A DNA stretch of 64,000 bases from Flavobacterium defluvii (GCF_900129555.1 NZ_FQWC01000001.1:124001-188000); one strand, 5' to 3'; counted from the stretch's first letter, positions 53,845 to 63,788 are shown. The notes: generated by a model not told the origin, from the letters alone. Made by a program: numbers and translations.

Positions 53845-55099
53845 AAAATTTTTATATCAAAGCTTAATTGCGCTTTTTATTTTTACTTCGGCGAAAGCCC
53901 AGGAAATACAAACAGAAGTAGTTCCTCCATATAATATCAAAACCGTAACTTTTGTTCAGAATGGCAACAATGTTGTTCCTATATTTCCATTAGGCGATTC
54001 ATTTGAATTCCAATTTGATGATTTATTTGGTAACGAGGCCAATTATTATTTTGAAATCACACATTGCGATTATAACTGGAAACCAACAGATATTCCTAAA
54101 ACGGATTATCTGAGAGGCTTTGACGGACAGCGAATTATGGATTATTCTAATTCTTTTAATACACTGCAAATATATTCGCATTACCGACTTTCTTTTCCAA
54201 ATCAATTCGTGAATCAAATTAGATTATCAGGAAATTATATTTTGAAAATTTTAAATGAAGATAAAGAAGTAGTTTTCTCGAGAAAGTTTATTGTTTATGA
54301 AGAACATTGTACGGTTGCCGCACAGGTAAGAAGAACCCGAAACCTCAGCAATATTGATTATAAACAAAATCTGGATTTTACAATTGCTTCAAACGATATT
54401 ACGTTTCAGACGCCAACACAAAATGTAAAAGTGCTTTTATTGCAAAACGGAAATTTTAATACTGCGATTAAAAATATTCCTCCGCAATACACAATTGGAA
54501 ATCAACTGGTTTATAAATATGACGGAGAGACTCAGTTTTGGGGCGGAAATGAATTTTTATATTTTGAAAATAAAGACATTCGTGCCGCCAATAATAATGT
54601 GGGAAGAATTGGTTCTAACAGCGATATTTACAATGCGTATTTGTATACCAATGCTGCAAGAGGAAACCAGATTTATACCAACTATGATGACGTAAACGGA
54701 AATTTTGTTGTAAAAAACATAAATGGTTCAGACAACAGCATTGAGGCCGATTATGCCTGGGTTTATTTTACTCTTTCGGCACCGGCTTTCAGACTTAATA
54801 AAGATATTTATATTACCGGTATGTTCAATAATTACAGCCTTTCGCCAGAATATAAAATGGATTACAATACGGATAAAGCTGTTTTTGAAAAGGCTGTTAT
54901 GATCAAACAGGGATTTACTAATTTTCAATATACAGTTGCAGATAAAAAGGGAAATATTGACTATGAAAATGCGATTGACGGTAATTTTTATCAGACAGAA
55001 AATGAGTATACGATTTTAGTTTATTACAAAGAAAGTGTAGATCGTTATCAAAGAGTGATTGGAAAAGGCAACGCAAACTCCATAAATATAGTTAATTAA
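53840..55099 (+). CDS. Type IX secretion plug-family protein (DUF5103)
   Basis: This 419-residue secreted protein has a signal peptide (about residues 1-20, AKAQ) and the DUF5103 domain (YNIKTVTFVQNGNNVVPIFPLGDSFEFQFDDL), a family now known as the type IX secretion plug. Plug proteins seal the SprA translocon pore in flavobacteria, a system that also exports gliding adhesins. Family membership is my reading. The match to gliding genes elsewhere in the window supports it. Confidence 0.85.
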   Translation: MPKFLYQSLIALFIFTSAKAQEIQTEVVPPYNIKTVTFVQNGNNVVPIFPLGDSFEFQFDDLFGNEANYYFEITHCDYNWKPTDIPKTDYLRGFDGQRIMDYSNSFNTLQIYSHYRLSFPNQFVNQIRLSGNYILKILNEDKEVVFSRKFIVYEEHCTVAAQVRRTRNLSNIDYKQNLDFTIASNDITFQTPTQNVKVLLLQNGNFNTAIKNIPPQYTIGNQLVYKYDGETQFWGGNEFLYFENKDIRAANNNVGRIGSNSDIYNAYLYTNAARGNQIYTNYDDVNGNFVVKNINGSDNSIEADYAWVYFTLSAPAFRLNKDIYITGMFNNYSLSPEYKMDYNTDKAVFEKAVMIKQGFTNFQYTVADKKGNIDYENAIDGNFYQTENEYTILVYYKESVDRYQRVIGKGNANSINIVN

Positions 55100-55137
55100 A
55101 ACATTGTTAAGGTTTTAGGTTTCCTAGTTTTTTTTCG

Positions 55138-55145
55138 TAGCTTTG
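55138..55145 (+). promoter_or_regulatory. -7 box for apaG
   Basis: TAGCTTTG matches TAnnTTTG and lies 31 bp before the apaG start. Confidence 0.55.
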
Positions 55146-55176
55146 TACCTATAACACACAGATTTACTAGGTTAGT

Positions 55177-55563
55177 ATGGTTTCTCAAATTACTCGAGGC
55201 ATAAAAATATCAGTTTTAACTAGTTTTGAAGGCACTTACTTCAAAAACTACAAGATTCATTTTGCTTTTAGTTATGTAGTTACAATCGAAAATCATAGTA
55301 AAGATTCTGTACAATTAACTTCTCGCCACTGGGAGATTTTCGATTCTTTAAATGACTTAGATATTGTTGACGGCGAAGGTGTTATTGGTAAAAAACCGGT
55401 TTTAAAACCAGGCGAAAACCATACTTACAGCTCTGGCTGTTTATTATCATCTCCTTATGGTGCTATGAAAGGTCATTTTAATATGATCAATTTCACAACA
55501 ACTAAAACATTCAAAGTAATTGTGCCTACTTTTAGAATGTGTGCTCCTTTCGCATTAAACTAA
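55177..55563 (+). CDS. apaG: ApaG-family protein
   Basis: ApaG is a small FnIII-like beta-sandwich protein associated with Co2+/Mg2+ efflux phenotypes. This 128-residue protein has the conserved SRHWEIFDSLNDLDIVDGEGVIGKKPVLKPGE stretch, the HTYSSGCLL strand and the PTFRMCAPF C-terminus of the family. Biochemical function remains uncertain. The stop codon touches the stop of the convergent pdeM gene with no spacer and no visible terminator between them. Confidence 0.93.
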   Translation: MVSQITRGIKISVLTSFEGTYFKNYKIHFAFSYVVTIENHSKDSVQLTSRHWEIFDSLNDLDIVDGEGVIGKKPVLKPGENHTYSSGCLLSSPYGAMKGHFNMINFTTTKTFKVIVPTFRMCAPFALN

Positions 55564-56196
55564 TCAACGTTTTATTTCGATTACCTCATCGTTAGTAATA
55601 GCGTAAACTTTGTCATTTTCTTCGGGAAATAAATAAAAATTGCCTGTAAATTCTCCAAAAGAAGGAAAAATCATTTGATGCGGTTTTCTAAAAAAGCACG
55701 ATAAACTCAAAAACTGTTTTCCTAAACCTTTTAATTTTATACCAGGATGAATGTGCCCGCATAAATTAAAAAAGTTTTCTCTTGTTGTTGGGTGATGAGT
55801 TAAAAGAAAATCATCAATAATTAATTCTTCGTAGATTTCGATATTTAAATCGGCATAGTTTTTCTTTGAGATGATGTCGTGATTGCCTTCAACTAAAATA
55901 ATCTGCTGCGAAACGGTTTTAGTCCAATCGGAGAAAAAATTCCATTCGTTATTAATTTTACTGTGAAATAAATCTCCGAGGAAAATAATAGTTTCAGCAT
56001 CAAATAAATGTAATACTTCATTTAATCGGGTAAAATTTTCCAGAACTGCTTTTTCAGGAATCGCCATTCCGTGTTTTCTGAAATGCGCAATTTTTCCCAA
56101 GTGCAAATCAGAAATAAAGAGGATTTTCTTTTCTTCCCAAAAAGCAGCACCGGATTGATGTAAAACAAAATTTTGATTGTTGATATTGATATTCAT
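55564..56196 (-). CDS. pdeM: Ligase-associated DNA damage response phosphoesterase PdeM
   Basis: This 210-residue metallophosphoesterase is the MPE member of the four-gene ligase-associated DNA repair cluster. The calcineurin-type ligands are in order: ISDLHLGK, FLGDLFHS, VEGNHD, and GHIHPG. The protein is a predicted two-metal DNA endonuclease or phosphodiesterase. It starts 5 bp after the Lhr helicase gene ends, so it is cotranscribed with it. Confidence 0.92.
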   Translation of the reverse strand: MNININNQNFVLHQSGAAFWEEKKILFISDLHLGKIAHFRKHGMAIPEKAVLENFTRLNEVLHLFDAETIIFLGDLFHSKINNEWNFFSDWTKTVSQQIILVEGNHDIISKKNYADLNIEIYEELIIDDFLLTHHPTTRENFFNLCGHIHPGIKLKGLGKQFLSLSCFFRKPHQMIFPSFGEFTGNFYLFPEENDKVYAITNDEVIEIKR

Positions 56197-56201
56197 ATTT
56201 T

Positions 56202-58661
56202 TTATTTCATATAACTTGCCGTCATTTTTTTAATTCTTTCCTGCAAAGTTTCGCTTGAAATTTTCTCTCGCAAACGATCTGTAATTATAGGGAAACTAAA
56301 CGGCGTTGGTTTTTTGCATTGTTTCCAGACAATATTTTGACTGTTAATTCTTTCCATTGCCTGAATCAAACGGCCTTCTTCCAACTGATGTTCAAAGGTT
56401 TCGATAAAAGCCTGCTGCAAAAGTAAATTATCGGGTTCGTAATCTCTAAAAACTTCAAAAAGCAATTGCGAACCGCTTTGTAAATGTTTTGTTTTAACGG
56501 GTTTTCCGGGCATTCCGGTAAAAACCAAACCGGCGATTACGGCAATATCCCTGAATTTTCGGCGCGCCATTTCGGTTGAATTTAAACTTTTCTGTAAATC
56601 ATGATGCACATATTCTGTCGTGAATAAATTATTATCAAAAACCGATTCCATATCAATTTCCTGATCAGAAAGCAGTTCAAATCCGTAATCATTATACGCC
56701 AGAGAAAATGTGATTGGCGACAGCAAACTAATTCGATACGAAATTAAACTCGCCATTGCTTCATGAACATAACGACCTTCAAACGGATAAAAAATAGCAT
56801 GATAACCTTCTCGTGTTTTAAACGTTTCGATTAAGAATTCATTGTTATTGGGTACAATACTTTCTTTTCGCTGTCTGTCAAAAATAGGTTTTAAAGCTTT
56901 TAATTCAGGAGTTAAATTATCTGTGTTTGCCGTATATAATTCTTCCCGAAGCAATTCACTCATTTGTGCTGATAAAGTCATTCGGCCTCCCATCCAGCTC
57001 ACAACTCTCGCTGTTTTTTTAGGATCGGCTTTTCGAACCAAAACCTGCATGTTTTTTATCTGAAACAATTCAAGTCGTCTTCCGGCAAAAGTAAAAACGT
57101 CTCCTCTTTGTAATTTTGAAGCAAACCATTCTTCGACAGTTCCTATAAATCCTCCGCCAAGAAATTTTACGTTTAAAACAGCATCGCCTACAATAGTTCC
57201 CATTTGCATTCTGTGATGCATGGCAATGAATCGGCTGTTGATTTTATAACGTCCATCTTCTTCGATTTCTACTTTTTTAAATTCGTCGTAAGCTTGTAAA
57301 CTCTGGCTTCCGTTTGTAATGAAATTTAAAATCCAATTCCAGTTTTCTTTGGTTATATTTTGATAACAGAAAGTTGTTTTTACTTCTTCAAAAATTTCAT
57401 CTGGAAAAAATCCGTCAGAAACTGCTAGCGTATTTAAATATTGAACCAAAACATCCCAGCTGTTTAGATATGGCATTCGATCTTCGACAACGGTTTTGGC
57501 AACTGCTTTTTTTAATGCCGAAGCTTCTATCAATTCCATTGCGTGTGTGGCGAGAAAATAAATCATACTTTCTTTTCCCGGCTGGTGTCCGCTTCGTCCT
57601 GCTCTTTGCAGAAATCTCGCGACACCTTTTGGTCCGCCAACCTGGATAATGGTTTCAACAGGTGCAAAATCAACACCTAGATCTAAACTCGAAGTACAGA
57701 CTACGACTTTTAATTCTTCGTTTCTAATGGCATCTTCAACCCACAAACGGGTTTCTCTGCTTATACTTCCGTGATGCATGGCCATTTCTCCGGCAAATTC
57801 AGGATATTTATCTAAAATCGCCTGAAACCAAATCTCGCAAGCCGAACGTACATTGGTAAAAATCAAAGTTGTTTTACTTCTTCGGATGATTTTTGCAACC
57901 TCATCAATCAAATGTAAACCCATGTGTCCGCGCCACGGATAGGTTTCCATTTTTTCAGGTAGAATGGATTCTATTTTTATTTTTTTATTGATGTGGGCTT
58001 TTATCAAAACCGAGTTTTTATAGGCTTCCGTATCATGACCCAACAAAACTTCCTGTGCCAATTCGAGATTCCCAATCGTAGCAGAAATTCCCCAGATTCG
58101 CATTTTTGGCGCAATTGTTTTTAATCGCGAAAGTGCCAATTCCATTTGCACACCGCGTTTGGTTCCCATTAATTCGTGCCATTCATCAACTACGATTGCA
58201 CCACAATTCGCAAACGTTTTTTCGTATTGTTTTGATGCTAACAAAAGCTGTAAACTTTCGGGCGTTGTAATTAAAAGATCGGGCATTTTGTTTTTCTGCT
58301 TCGCTCTTTCGCTTTGCGAAGTATCTCCAGACCGAATTCCAACGGTTAACGGCAAATTTAAATCGGTAATAATTCGTTCTGCGGCTTGTTTTATTTCTAC
58401 AGAAAGCGCTCGTAAGGGCGTAATCCAGATTGCTTTTAATCCGGGTTTGTGCTTGCTTTTATAATCGGGATTTTTTTTGATGTAATCGAGAACTACAGGA
58501 AACCACAAAGCATAGGTTTTTCCGCTTCCGGTTGGAGCGTTTAATAAACCGTTTTTTCCTTGCAGAAAAGTCGTCCAGGTTTGCGTCTGGAAAGGAAAAG
58601 ATTTCCAACCCTGACTTTTGAACCAATTTTCGGCTAATAGATATAATTCGTCCCTATTCAT
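56202..58661 (-). CDS. Ligase-associated DEXH-box helicase (Lhr-type)
   Basis: This 819-residue superfamily-2 helicase of the bacterial Lhr-core type belongs to the ligase-associated DNA damage response cluster. Motif I is NAPTGSGKTYA (residues 41-51), motif II DEWHEL, and motif VI QRAGRSGHQPG. The C-terminal half has the winged-helix and DUF4145-like part seen in Lhr-core proteins. It translocates on single-stranded DNA and unwinds duplexes. The gene is followed after 5 bp by pdeM and separated from the ligase by a repeat element. Confidence 0.93.
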   Translation of the reverse strand: MNRDELYLLAENWFKSQGWKSFPFQTQTWTTFLQGKNGLLNAPTGSGKTYALWFPVVLDYIKKNPDYKSKHKPGLKAIWITPLRALSVEIKQAAERIITDLNLPLTVGIRSGDTSQSERAKQKNKMPDLLITTPESLQLLLASKQYEKTFANCGAIVVDEWHELMGTKRGVQMELALSRLKTIAPKMRIWGISATIGNLELAQEVLLGHDTEAYKNSVLIKAHINKKIKIESILPEKMETYPWRGHMGLHLIDEVAKIIRRSKTTLIFTNVRSACEIWFQAILDKYPEFAGEMAMHHGSISRETRLWVEDAIRNEELKVVVCTSSLDLGVDFAPVETIIQVGGPKGVARFLQRAGRSGHQPGKESMIYFLATHAMELIEASALKKAVAKTVVEDRMPYLNSWDVLVQYLNTLAVSDGFFPDEIFEEVKTTFCYQNITKENWNWILNFITNGSQSLQAYDEFKKVEIEEDGRYKINSRFIAMHHRMQMGTIVGDAVLNVKFLGGGFIGTVEEWFASKLQRGDVFTFAGRRLELFQIKNMQVLVRKADPKKTARVVSWMGGRMTLSAQMSELLREELYTANTDNLTPELKALKPIFDRQRKESIVPNNNEFLIETFKTREGYHAIFYPFEGRYVHEAMASLISYRISLLSPITFSLAYNDYGFELLSDQEIDMESVFDNNLFTTEYVHHDLQKSLNSTEMARRKFRDIAVIAGLVFTGMPGKPVKTKHLQSGSQLLFEVFRDYEPDNLLLQQAFIETFEHQLEEGRLIQAMERINSQNIVWKQCKKPTPFSFPIITDRLREKISSETLQERIKKMTASYMK

Positions 58662-58695
58662 TTATAATATTTTGACTTATCGCATAATTAACTTA

Positions 58696-58827
58696 AACAC
58701 ATAGAAACATAGTTTTTTGAACCGCATAAAGGCGTTTCACTTGCATAAATAAACATAGCTATGTGTTAAAATCTAGATTTTTTCTAAACTCTTTTTTTTC
58801 GCATTAAAACCTATGTTTCTATGTGTT
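58696..58827. repeat. CACATAG-type inverted-repeat element, copy 1
   Basis: Outer arms 58696-58712 and 58811-58827 are a perfect 17-bp inverted repeat. The middle carries AAAGGCGTTTCAC and the small palindrome ACATAGCTATGT. The copy at 60488 shares these core motifs in the same order. The two copies flank the ligase gene. Confidence 0.82.
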
Positions 58828-58845
58828 AAATATTTTTTCAATCTA

Positions 58846-60447
58846 TTACGAAATCATATTCTTTAAATCTTCAATAGAATTGGCTTCTTCTATTTTTTTG
58901 TCTTGTCGCCATCTCAAAATTCTTGGAAATCTTGTTGCAATTCCGCTTTTATGTCTTTTTGAAAGTGAAATTCCTTCAAAACCAATTTCAAAAACTAATT
59001 TTGGCGTTACGCTTCGAACAGGACCAAAGCGTTCTAAAGTATTCTTCTTTATAAAATCGTCGACTTTTCTGAATTCGGCATCGGTTAAACCGGAATAGGC
59101 TTTCGCGAAAGTGACGAGTTCTTTTTCGCCGTTTTCATTGTTTTGCCAAAGCGCAAAAGTATAATCGGTAAACAAATTCGAGCGTCTTCCGTGTCCGCGC
59201 ATTGCGTAAGTAAGAACGGCATCAATTACTAAAGGTTCGATTTTCCATTTCCACCAATCGCCTTTTTTTCTTCCAACCTGATAGGGCGAAGTATTGCGTT
59301 TCAGCATTAAGCCTTCGCTTCTCATTTCACGGGCGCGTTCCCTTTCTTTTGTCACATCTTCCCATGAAGTTAAAGAAATTCTTTCTGAAAGTCGGAATGA
59401 GGTTGTTAAGTCTTTAATTTCATTGTACAAATCTTCTAGTAATTTTCTTCTTTCTATATACGGAAGATTTCGAATATCTTTTCCTTCCCATTCTAAAATA
59501 TCGTATGCTTTTAGAATTACGGGAACTTTTTCTAAGAGATTTGCCGATATGGTTTTTCGTCCAATTCTGGCCTGCAAATCATTAAAGGTGCCAATTTGAT
59601 TATCGGGAAAAGCCAAAATTTCGGCATCAATTACAGTTCCGTTTGGAATAATTTCTGCGAAAGACTGAAACTCCGGATATTTATCGCTAACCAGCTCCTC
59701 GCCTCTTGACCAAACGTAAATTTCATTGTCACGAATAATGGTCTGCGAACGAATTCCGTCCCATTTATGTTCGATGGACCAATCTTCGGGATTTCCTAAG
59801 TCTTCGATTTCGCCTTCAATTGGATACGCCAAATAAAATGGGTAAGGTTTAGATAAATAATCGGAACTTTTTTCATCCAGAATCAATTCCTGAAACGTAA
59901 TCGTATTCGGATTCCAATTTCCCATTAATTTATAAGCCAGCGCATCTTCATCTACATTTTCTGCTTTTGATAAAGCTCTTGTCATAAGTTTTTGGCTTAC
60001 GCCGATTCTAAAACTTCCTGTGATTAATTTGGTAAAAACAAAACGCTCATAATAATTAAGCGCCATCCAGTTTTGCTGTAAATATTCTTTTTTCTCAGAA
60101 TCGGTTTTTCTTTTTAAAGAAATAATTTCCTGAAGAAATTCGGTTAAACTTTTATCAGAATGTTCGTTTGTTGTTGGAATAATTAATGCAATAGTTTCAG
60201 CCAAATCGCCTACAATATGGTAACTTTCTTCAAAAAGCCATAACGGAATATTCGCCAATTCGTTTGCCCAAAGTCTTAATAAAGTTGTATTTACAGGTCT
60301 CGGCGGACGACGGTGCGAAAGAATCGCAATTGTCCATACTTTATCTTCCGGCGAGGCATTTTTAAAATACGTCGTCAGCGCATCGACTTTTACATTCGTT
60401 TTATTGGAACTGTCAAGTGTTTTTATGAGTTGGGCGAAATTTTTCAT
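58846..60447 (-). CDS. ATP-dependent DNA ligase (LigB type)
   Basis: This 533-residue nick-sealing ligase uses ATP. Motif I EHKWDGIRSQ places the adenylated lysine at 228, and the remaining nucleotidyltransferase motifs (RGEE, VIDAEIL, EGLMLKR, WWKWK) are in order. An N-terminal DNA-binding domain of about 200 residues precedes them and a short OB domain follows. It is the ligase of the Exo-Lig-Lhr-MPE cluster. No LigD-type primase or nuclease domain is fused to it. Confidence 0.93.
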   Translation of the reverse strand: MKNFAQLIKTLDSSNKTNVKVDALTTYFKNASPEDKVWTIAILSHRRPPRPVNTTLLRLWANELANIPLWLFEESYHIVGDLAETIALIIPTTNEHSDKSLTEFLQEIISLKRKTDSEKKEYLQQNWMALNYYERFVFTKLITGSFRIGVSQKLMTRALSKAENVDEDALAYKLMGNWNPNTITFQELILDEKSSDYLSKPYPFYLAYPIEGEIEDLGNPEDWSIEHKWDGIRSQTIIRDNEIYVWSRGEELVSDKYPEFQSFAEIIPNGTVIDAEILAFPDNQIGTFNDLQARIGRKTISANLLEKVPVILKAYDILEWEGKDIRNLPYIERRKLLEDLYNEIKDLTTSFRLSERISLTSWEDVTKERERAREMRSEGLMLKRNTSPYQVGRKKGDWWKWKIEPLVIDAVLTYAMRGHGRRSNLFTDYTFALWQNNENGEKELVTFAKAYSGLTDAEFRKVDDFIKKNTLERFGPVRSVTPKLVFEIGFEGISLSKRHKSGIATRFPRILRWRQDKKIEEANSIEDLKNMIS

Positions 60448-60487
60448 TTACATTATACTATTTTAAAACTCGTTGCGTATAATTTTT

Positions 60488-60621
60488 AAACAAATAGAGA
60501 CATAGATTTTCTTTGTAGTTAAAGGCGTTTCACTTTTTTTAAATAAACATAGCTATGTGTAAAAACTAGTTTTTTCTCCTATTTTTTTTTATTTTAATTT
60601 AATCTATGTTTCTATGTGTTT
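60488..60621. repeat. CACATAG-type inverted-repeat element, copy 2
   Basis: Arms 60488-60505 and 60604-60621 pair imperfectly (about 15 of 18). The middle shares AAAGGCGTTTCAC and AAATAAACATAGCTATGTGT with the copy at 58696. It lies between the exonuclease and ligase genes. No ORF is present. Confidence 0.8.
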
Positions 60622-60636
60622 AATTATTTCAGATGA

Positions 60637-61677
60637 TTAATTTTCAGAAACAATAGGTGCTTCCTGATCCAGTTCAGCTTTTTCCATTTCGGCAGTTTCG
60701 CCTTCGTATTGTGTTTTTTCGGTTCTGGCATCGTAACCTAATTCTCTTAAATATTTGGCAAAAATATCGGTATAACCGTGCGTGCAAATTACTCGCTCTG
60801 CGCCAGTTGCTTTAATACTTTCTAATAAAGAATGCCAGTCACAGTGATCGCTTAATACAAAACCTTTGTCGATGGCACGTCTGCGTCGTGCGCCACGAAA
60901 AGCCATCCATCCGCTTGCTGCTCCGGTTACAAAGGGTGTCATTTTTCTTATCCAGATACTACCGTGTGCGCTTGGCGGAGCGAGAACTATATTTCCTAAA
61001 AGTGCTTCTCTTTTGGTTTCTCTGGTTATTAATTCGGTTGGTGGAAAATAAACCATAGGACGAAGAACATTTGTCATATTTTCGATCGCGCCGTGCGTAT
61101 ATATTTTCCCAATATCGGTATCTAAGTATTTTAAAAGTCTTTGCGCTTTTCCTAAAGAATATCCAAAAAGAATTGATGTTCTTCCTTCTGCTTTATTTTC
61201 TGCCCACCAATTATTGATTTCCGAAATCACTTCGGCTTGTGGTGTCCAGTTAAAAGCAGGTAATCCAAACGTGCATTCGGTTATAAAAGTGTCGCATTTT
61301 ACGACTTCATACGGCGTTGAAATTCCGTCATCTTCCGTTTTATAATCTCCTGTAAAAACCCACACTTCTCCTTTATGTTCTACCCGAATTTGTGAACTTC
61401 CAATAATATGTCCGGCAGGATGAAGGGAAAATTTTACATTATTGATGACGAAAGTTTCTCCCCATTCTTTCCCTGTTACATTTATTTCACCCAAGCGATG
61501 ACGAATTATGGGAATATTGGTATGGTGTGTAATATAATTTTGATGTCCCCAGCGAGCGTGATCCGAATGTCCATGTGTGATGATAGCGTTCTTTACAGGA
61601 CGCCACGGATCAAGATAAACATCTGCCTGCTGGCAGTAAATACCTTTGTCGTTAAAAGCTAAAAGTGGTATTTTCAT
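60637..61677 (-). CDS. Ligase-associated DNA damage response exonuclease
   Basis: This 346-residue metallo-beta-lactamase/beta-CASP fold nuclease of the SNM1/CPSF73 type starts the four-gene repair cluster. The metal motif THGHSDHA has His35, His37, Asp39 and His40. Further motifs are AGHIIGSSQ, FTGDYKTED, FGYSLGKAQRL and the C-terminal SDHCDW. It should degrade DNA ends. About 40 acidic or polar residues follow the core. Like its neighbour it is set off by a repeat element, but the order Exo-Lig-Lhr-MPE is kept. Confidence 0.92.
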   Translation of the reverse strand: MKIPLLAFNDKGIYCQQADVYLDPWRPVKNAIITHGHSDHARWGHQNYITHHTNIPIIRHRLGEINVTGKEWGETFVINNVKFSLHPAGHIIGSSQIRVEHKGEVWVFTGDYKTEDDGISTPYEVVKCDTFITECTFGLPAFNWTPQAEVISEINNWWAENKAEGRTSILFGYSLGKAQRLLKYLDTDIGKIYTHGAIENMTNVLRPMVYFPPTELITRETKREALLGNIVLAPPSAHGSIWIRKMTPFVTGAASGWMAFRGARRRRAIDKGFVLSDHCDWHSLLESIKATGAERVICTHGYTDIFAKYLRELGYDARTEKTQYEGETAEMEKAELDQEAPIVSEN

Positions 61678-61793
61678 AGTAGTACAGTTAAAGCATTCTT
61701 TTCAGAAGTAGCTCAAATTTAAAGCTTTATACCAAGACCTGTTTTACAACTTCGTGTAATTAGTTTATTAAATTACAACTTTTTAATATTGTA

Positions 61794-61827
61794 TTGTGAT
61801 ATAATCAAATTATCATTTGTACTTTTG
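61794..61827 (+). promoter_or_regulatory. Promoter of pruA
   Basis: TTG at 61794-61796, a 23-bp spacer and TACTTTTG at 61820-61827 fit the flavobacterial -33/-7 consensus. The box ends 42 bp before the ATG. Confidence 0.6.
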
Positions 61828-61869
61828 TAAAAAATTAAACAATTCGTAAATTTTAAAATAATTTATCCC

Positions 61870-63495
61870 ATGTTAAAAGGATTCTTTCATGTACCAAAAG
61901 CGGTAAACGAGCCTGTAAAAAGCTATGCACCGAACTCACCAGAAAAAGCAGCTGTTCAGGCAGCTTACACTACAATGTGGAACTCTCAGATCGATGTTCC
62001 TTTATATATTGGAAGTGAAGAAATCAAAACTGGAAATACAAGAAATATTACAGCTCCTCATGATCACAAACACGTAGTTGGAAAGTATCATTTAGCTGAA
62101 AAACAACATATCGAAAAAGCGATTGCTACTGCACTTGAAGCAAGAAAAAAATGGGCAAACATGGCATGGGAACAGCGTGCTGCTATTTTCTTAAAAGCTG
62201 CTGAACTTATCGCTGGACCATACAGAGCTCGTATCAACGCTGCAACCATGATTGGACAGTCTAAAAATATTCATCAGGCAGAAATCGATTCTTCTTGCGA
62301 ATTAATCGACTTCTTAAGATACAATGTTGAGTTTATGACTCAAATCTACAACGATCAGCCAAAATCAGATTCTTCTGTTTGGAACCGTGTAGAATACAGA
62401 CCATTAGAAGGTTTTGTTTACGCTATTACTCCATTCAACTTTACTGCTATCGCTGCAAACCTTCCAGCAAGTGCTGCTATGATGGGTAACGTTGTTGTTT
62501 GGAAACCAAGTGACAGTCAGGTATTTTCTGCAAAAATTATTATTGATGTTTTCAAAGAAGCTGGAGTTCCAGACGGCGTTATCAACGTGGTTTTCGGAGA
62601 TGCTTTAATGATTACTGATACTGTTTTAGCAAGCCGTGATTTTGCTGGTGTTCACTTTACAGGTTCAACTCACGTATTTAAAGATATCTGGGCTAAAATT
62701 GGTGCAAACATTCACAATTATAAAACGTACCCAAGAATTGTTGGTGAAACTGGAGGAAAAGATTTTATCATCGCTCACCCAAGTGCAAACGTAAAACAAG
62801 TTGTTACCGGAATTACTCGTGGAGCTTTTGAATTCCAAGGACAAAAATGTTCTGCTGCTTCAAGAGCTTATATTCCACAAAGCTTATGGCCAGCTGTAAA
62901 AGAACAATTAATTGCTGACGTGAAATCGATGAAAATGGGTTCTCCGGAAGATTTCGGAAACTTTATTACAGCAGTTATCCACGAAGGTTCTTTTGATAAA
63001 TTAGCTAGTTATATTGATCAGGCTAAAAAAGATGCTGATGCTGAAATTATTGTTGGAGGAAATTACGATAAATCGGTTGGATACTTTATTGAGCCAACGG
63101 TTATTGTAACTACCAACCCTAAATATACTACAATGGAAACTGAGTTGTTCGGACCAGTTATCACTATTTATGTTTACGAAGATGCTAAATGGGAAGAAAC
63201 TCTTGAATTAGTAGATACTACTTCTGAGTACGCTTTAACAGGAGCTGTATTTAGCAAGGATCGTTATGCTATTGAAGTGGCTACAACTAAATTGCAAAAC
63301 TCTGCCGGTAACTTCTATATCAATGACAAACCAACCGGAGCAGTTGTAGGTATGCAGCCGTTTGGTGGAGCAAGAGCTTCTGGAACTAACGATAAAGCGG
63401 GTTCTGCATTAAACTTATTGCGTTGGGCTTCTCCAAGAACTATTAAAGAAACTTTTGTGACTCCAGAAGATTACAGATACCCTTTCTTAGGATAA
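61870..63495 (+). CDS. pruA: L-glutamate gamma-semialdehyde dehydrogenase (P5C dehydrogenase)
   Basis: PruA oxidises glutamate semialdehyde, the product of proline breakdown, to glutamate with NAD+. The 541-residue stand-alone enzyme has the NAD-binding ITPFNFTAIAANLPA region, GETGGKDFIIAHP with the active-site glutamate, and the catalytic cysteine Cys327 in GQKCSAASRAY. The C-terminal PFGGARASGTNDKAG segment is also present. It is not fused to proline dehydrogenase, as in PutA, so that enzyme must lie elsewhere. A strong terminator follows. Confidence 0.95.
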   Translation: MLKGFFHVPKAVNEPVKSYAPNSPEKAAVQAAYTTMWNSQIDVPLYIGSEEIKTGNTRNITAPHDHKHVVGKYHLAEKQHIEKAIATALEARKKWANMAWEQRAAIFLKAAELIAGPYRARINAATMIGQSKNIHQAEIDSSCELIDFLRYNVEFMTQIYNDQPKSDSSVWNRVEYRPLEGFVYAITPFNFTAIAANLPASAAMMGNVVVWKPSDSQVFSAKIIIDVFKEAGVPDGVINVVFGDALMITDTVLASRDFAGVHFTGSTHVFKDIWAKIGANIHNYKTYPRIVGETGGKDFIIAHPSANVKQVVTGITRGAFEFQGQKCSAASRAYIPQSLWPAVKEQLIADVKSMKMGSPEDFGNFITAVIHEGSFDKLASYIDQAKKDADAEIIVGGNYDKSVGYFIEPTVIVTTNPKYTTMETELFGPVITIYVYEDAKWEETLELVDTTSEYALTGAVFSKDRYAIEVATTKLQNSAGNFYINDKPTGAVVGMQPFGGARASGTNDKAGSALNLLRWASPRTIKETFVTPEDYRYPFLG

Positions 63496-63530
63496 TCTAA
63501 TTTTTAGAATTTAGATTTTTATAATAATAT

Positions 63531-63565
63531 AAAAGCCGGAATTTCATTTTGAAATTCCGGCTTTT
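63531..63565 (+). terminator. Terminator of pruA
   Basis: Arms 63531-63546 and 63550-63565 form a perfect 16-bp stem around TTT, followed by T residues. Confidence 0.9.
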
Positions 63566-63780
63566 TCTTTTTGTTACCGTAATCACAAACACATAAACAA
63601 CTCATAATCTTATGATTCGGCAAATAATAGCAATATATGGATTACATACTAACAATTCTTGTATTAATAAAATTGTAGTACTTTTCTTATGTATTTAATT
63701 ATCAACAACATACATTACCAAAAAAACATATTCTACTATTTTTAAAACTTCTTGTTCCTCTCTGGAAAAACTCATGACTA

Positions 63781-63788
63781 TAAATTTG
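63781..63788 (+). promoter_or_regulatory. -7 box of the truncated last gene
   Basis: TAAATTTG matches TAnnTTTG and lies 48 bp before the ATG at 63837. Confidence 0.5.
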
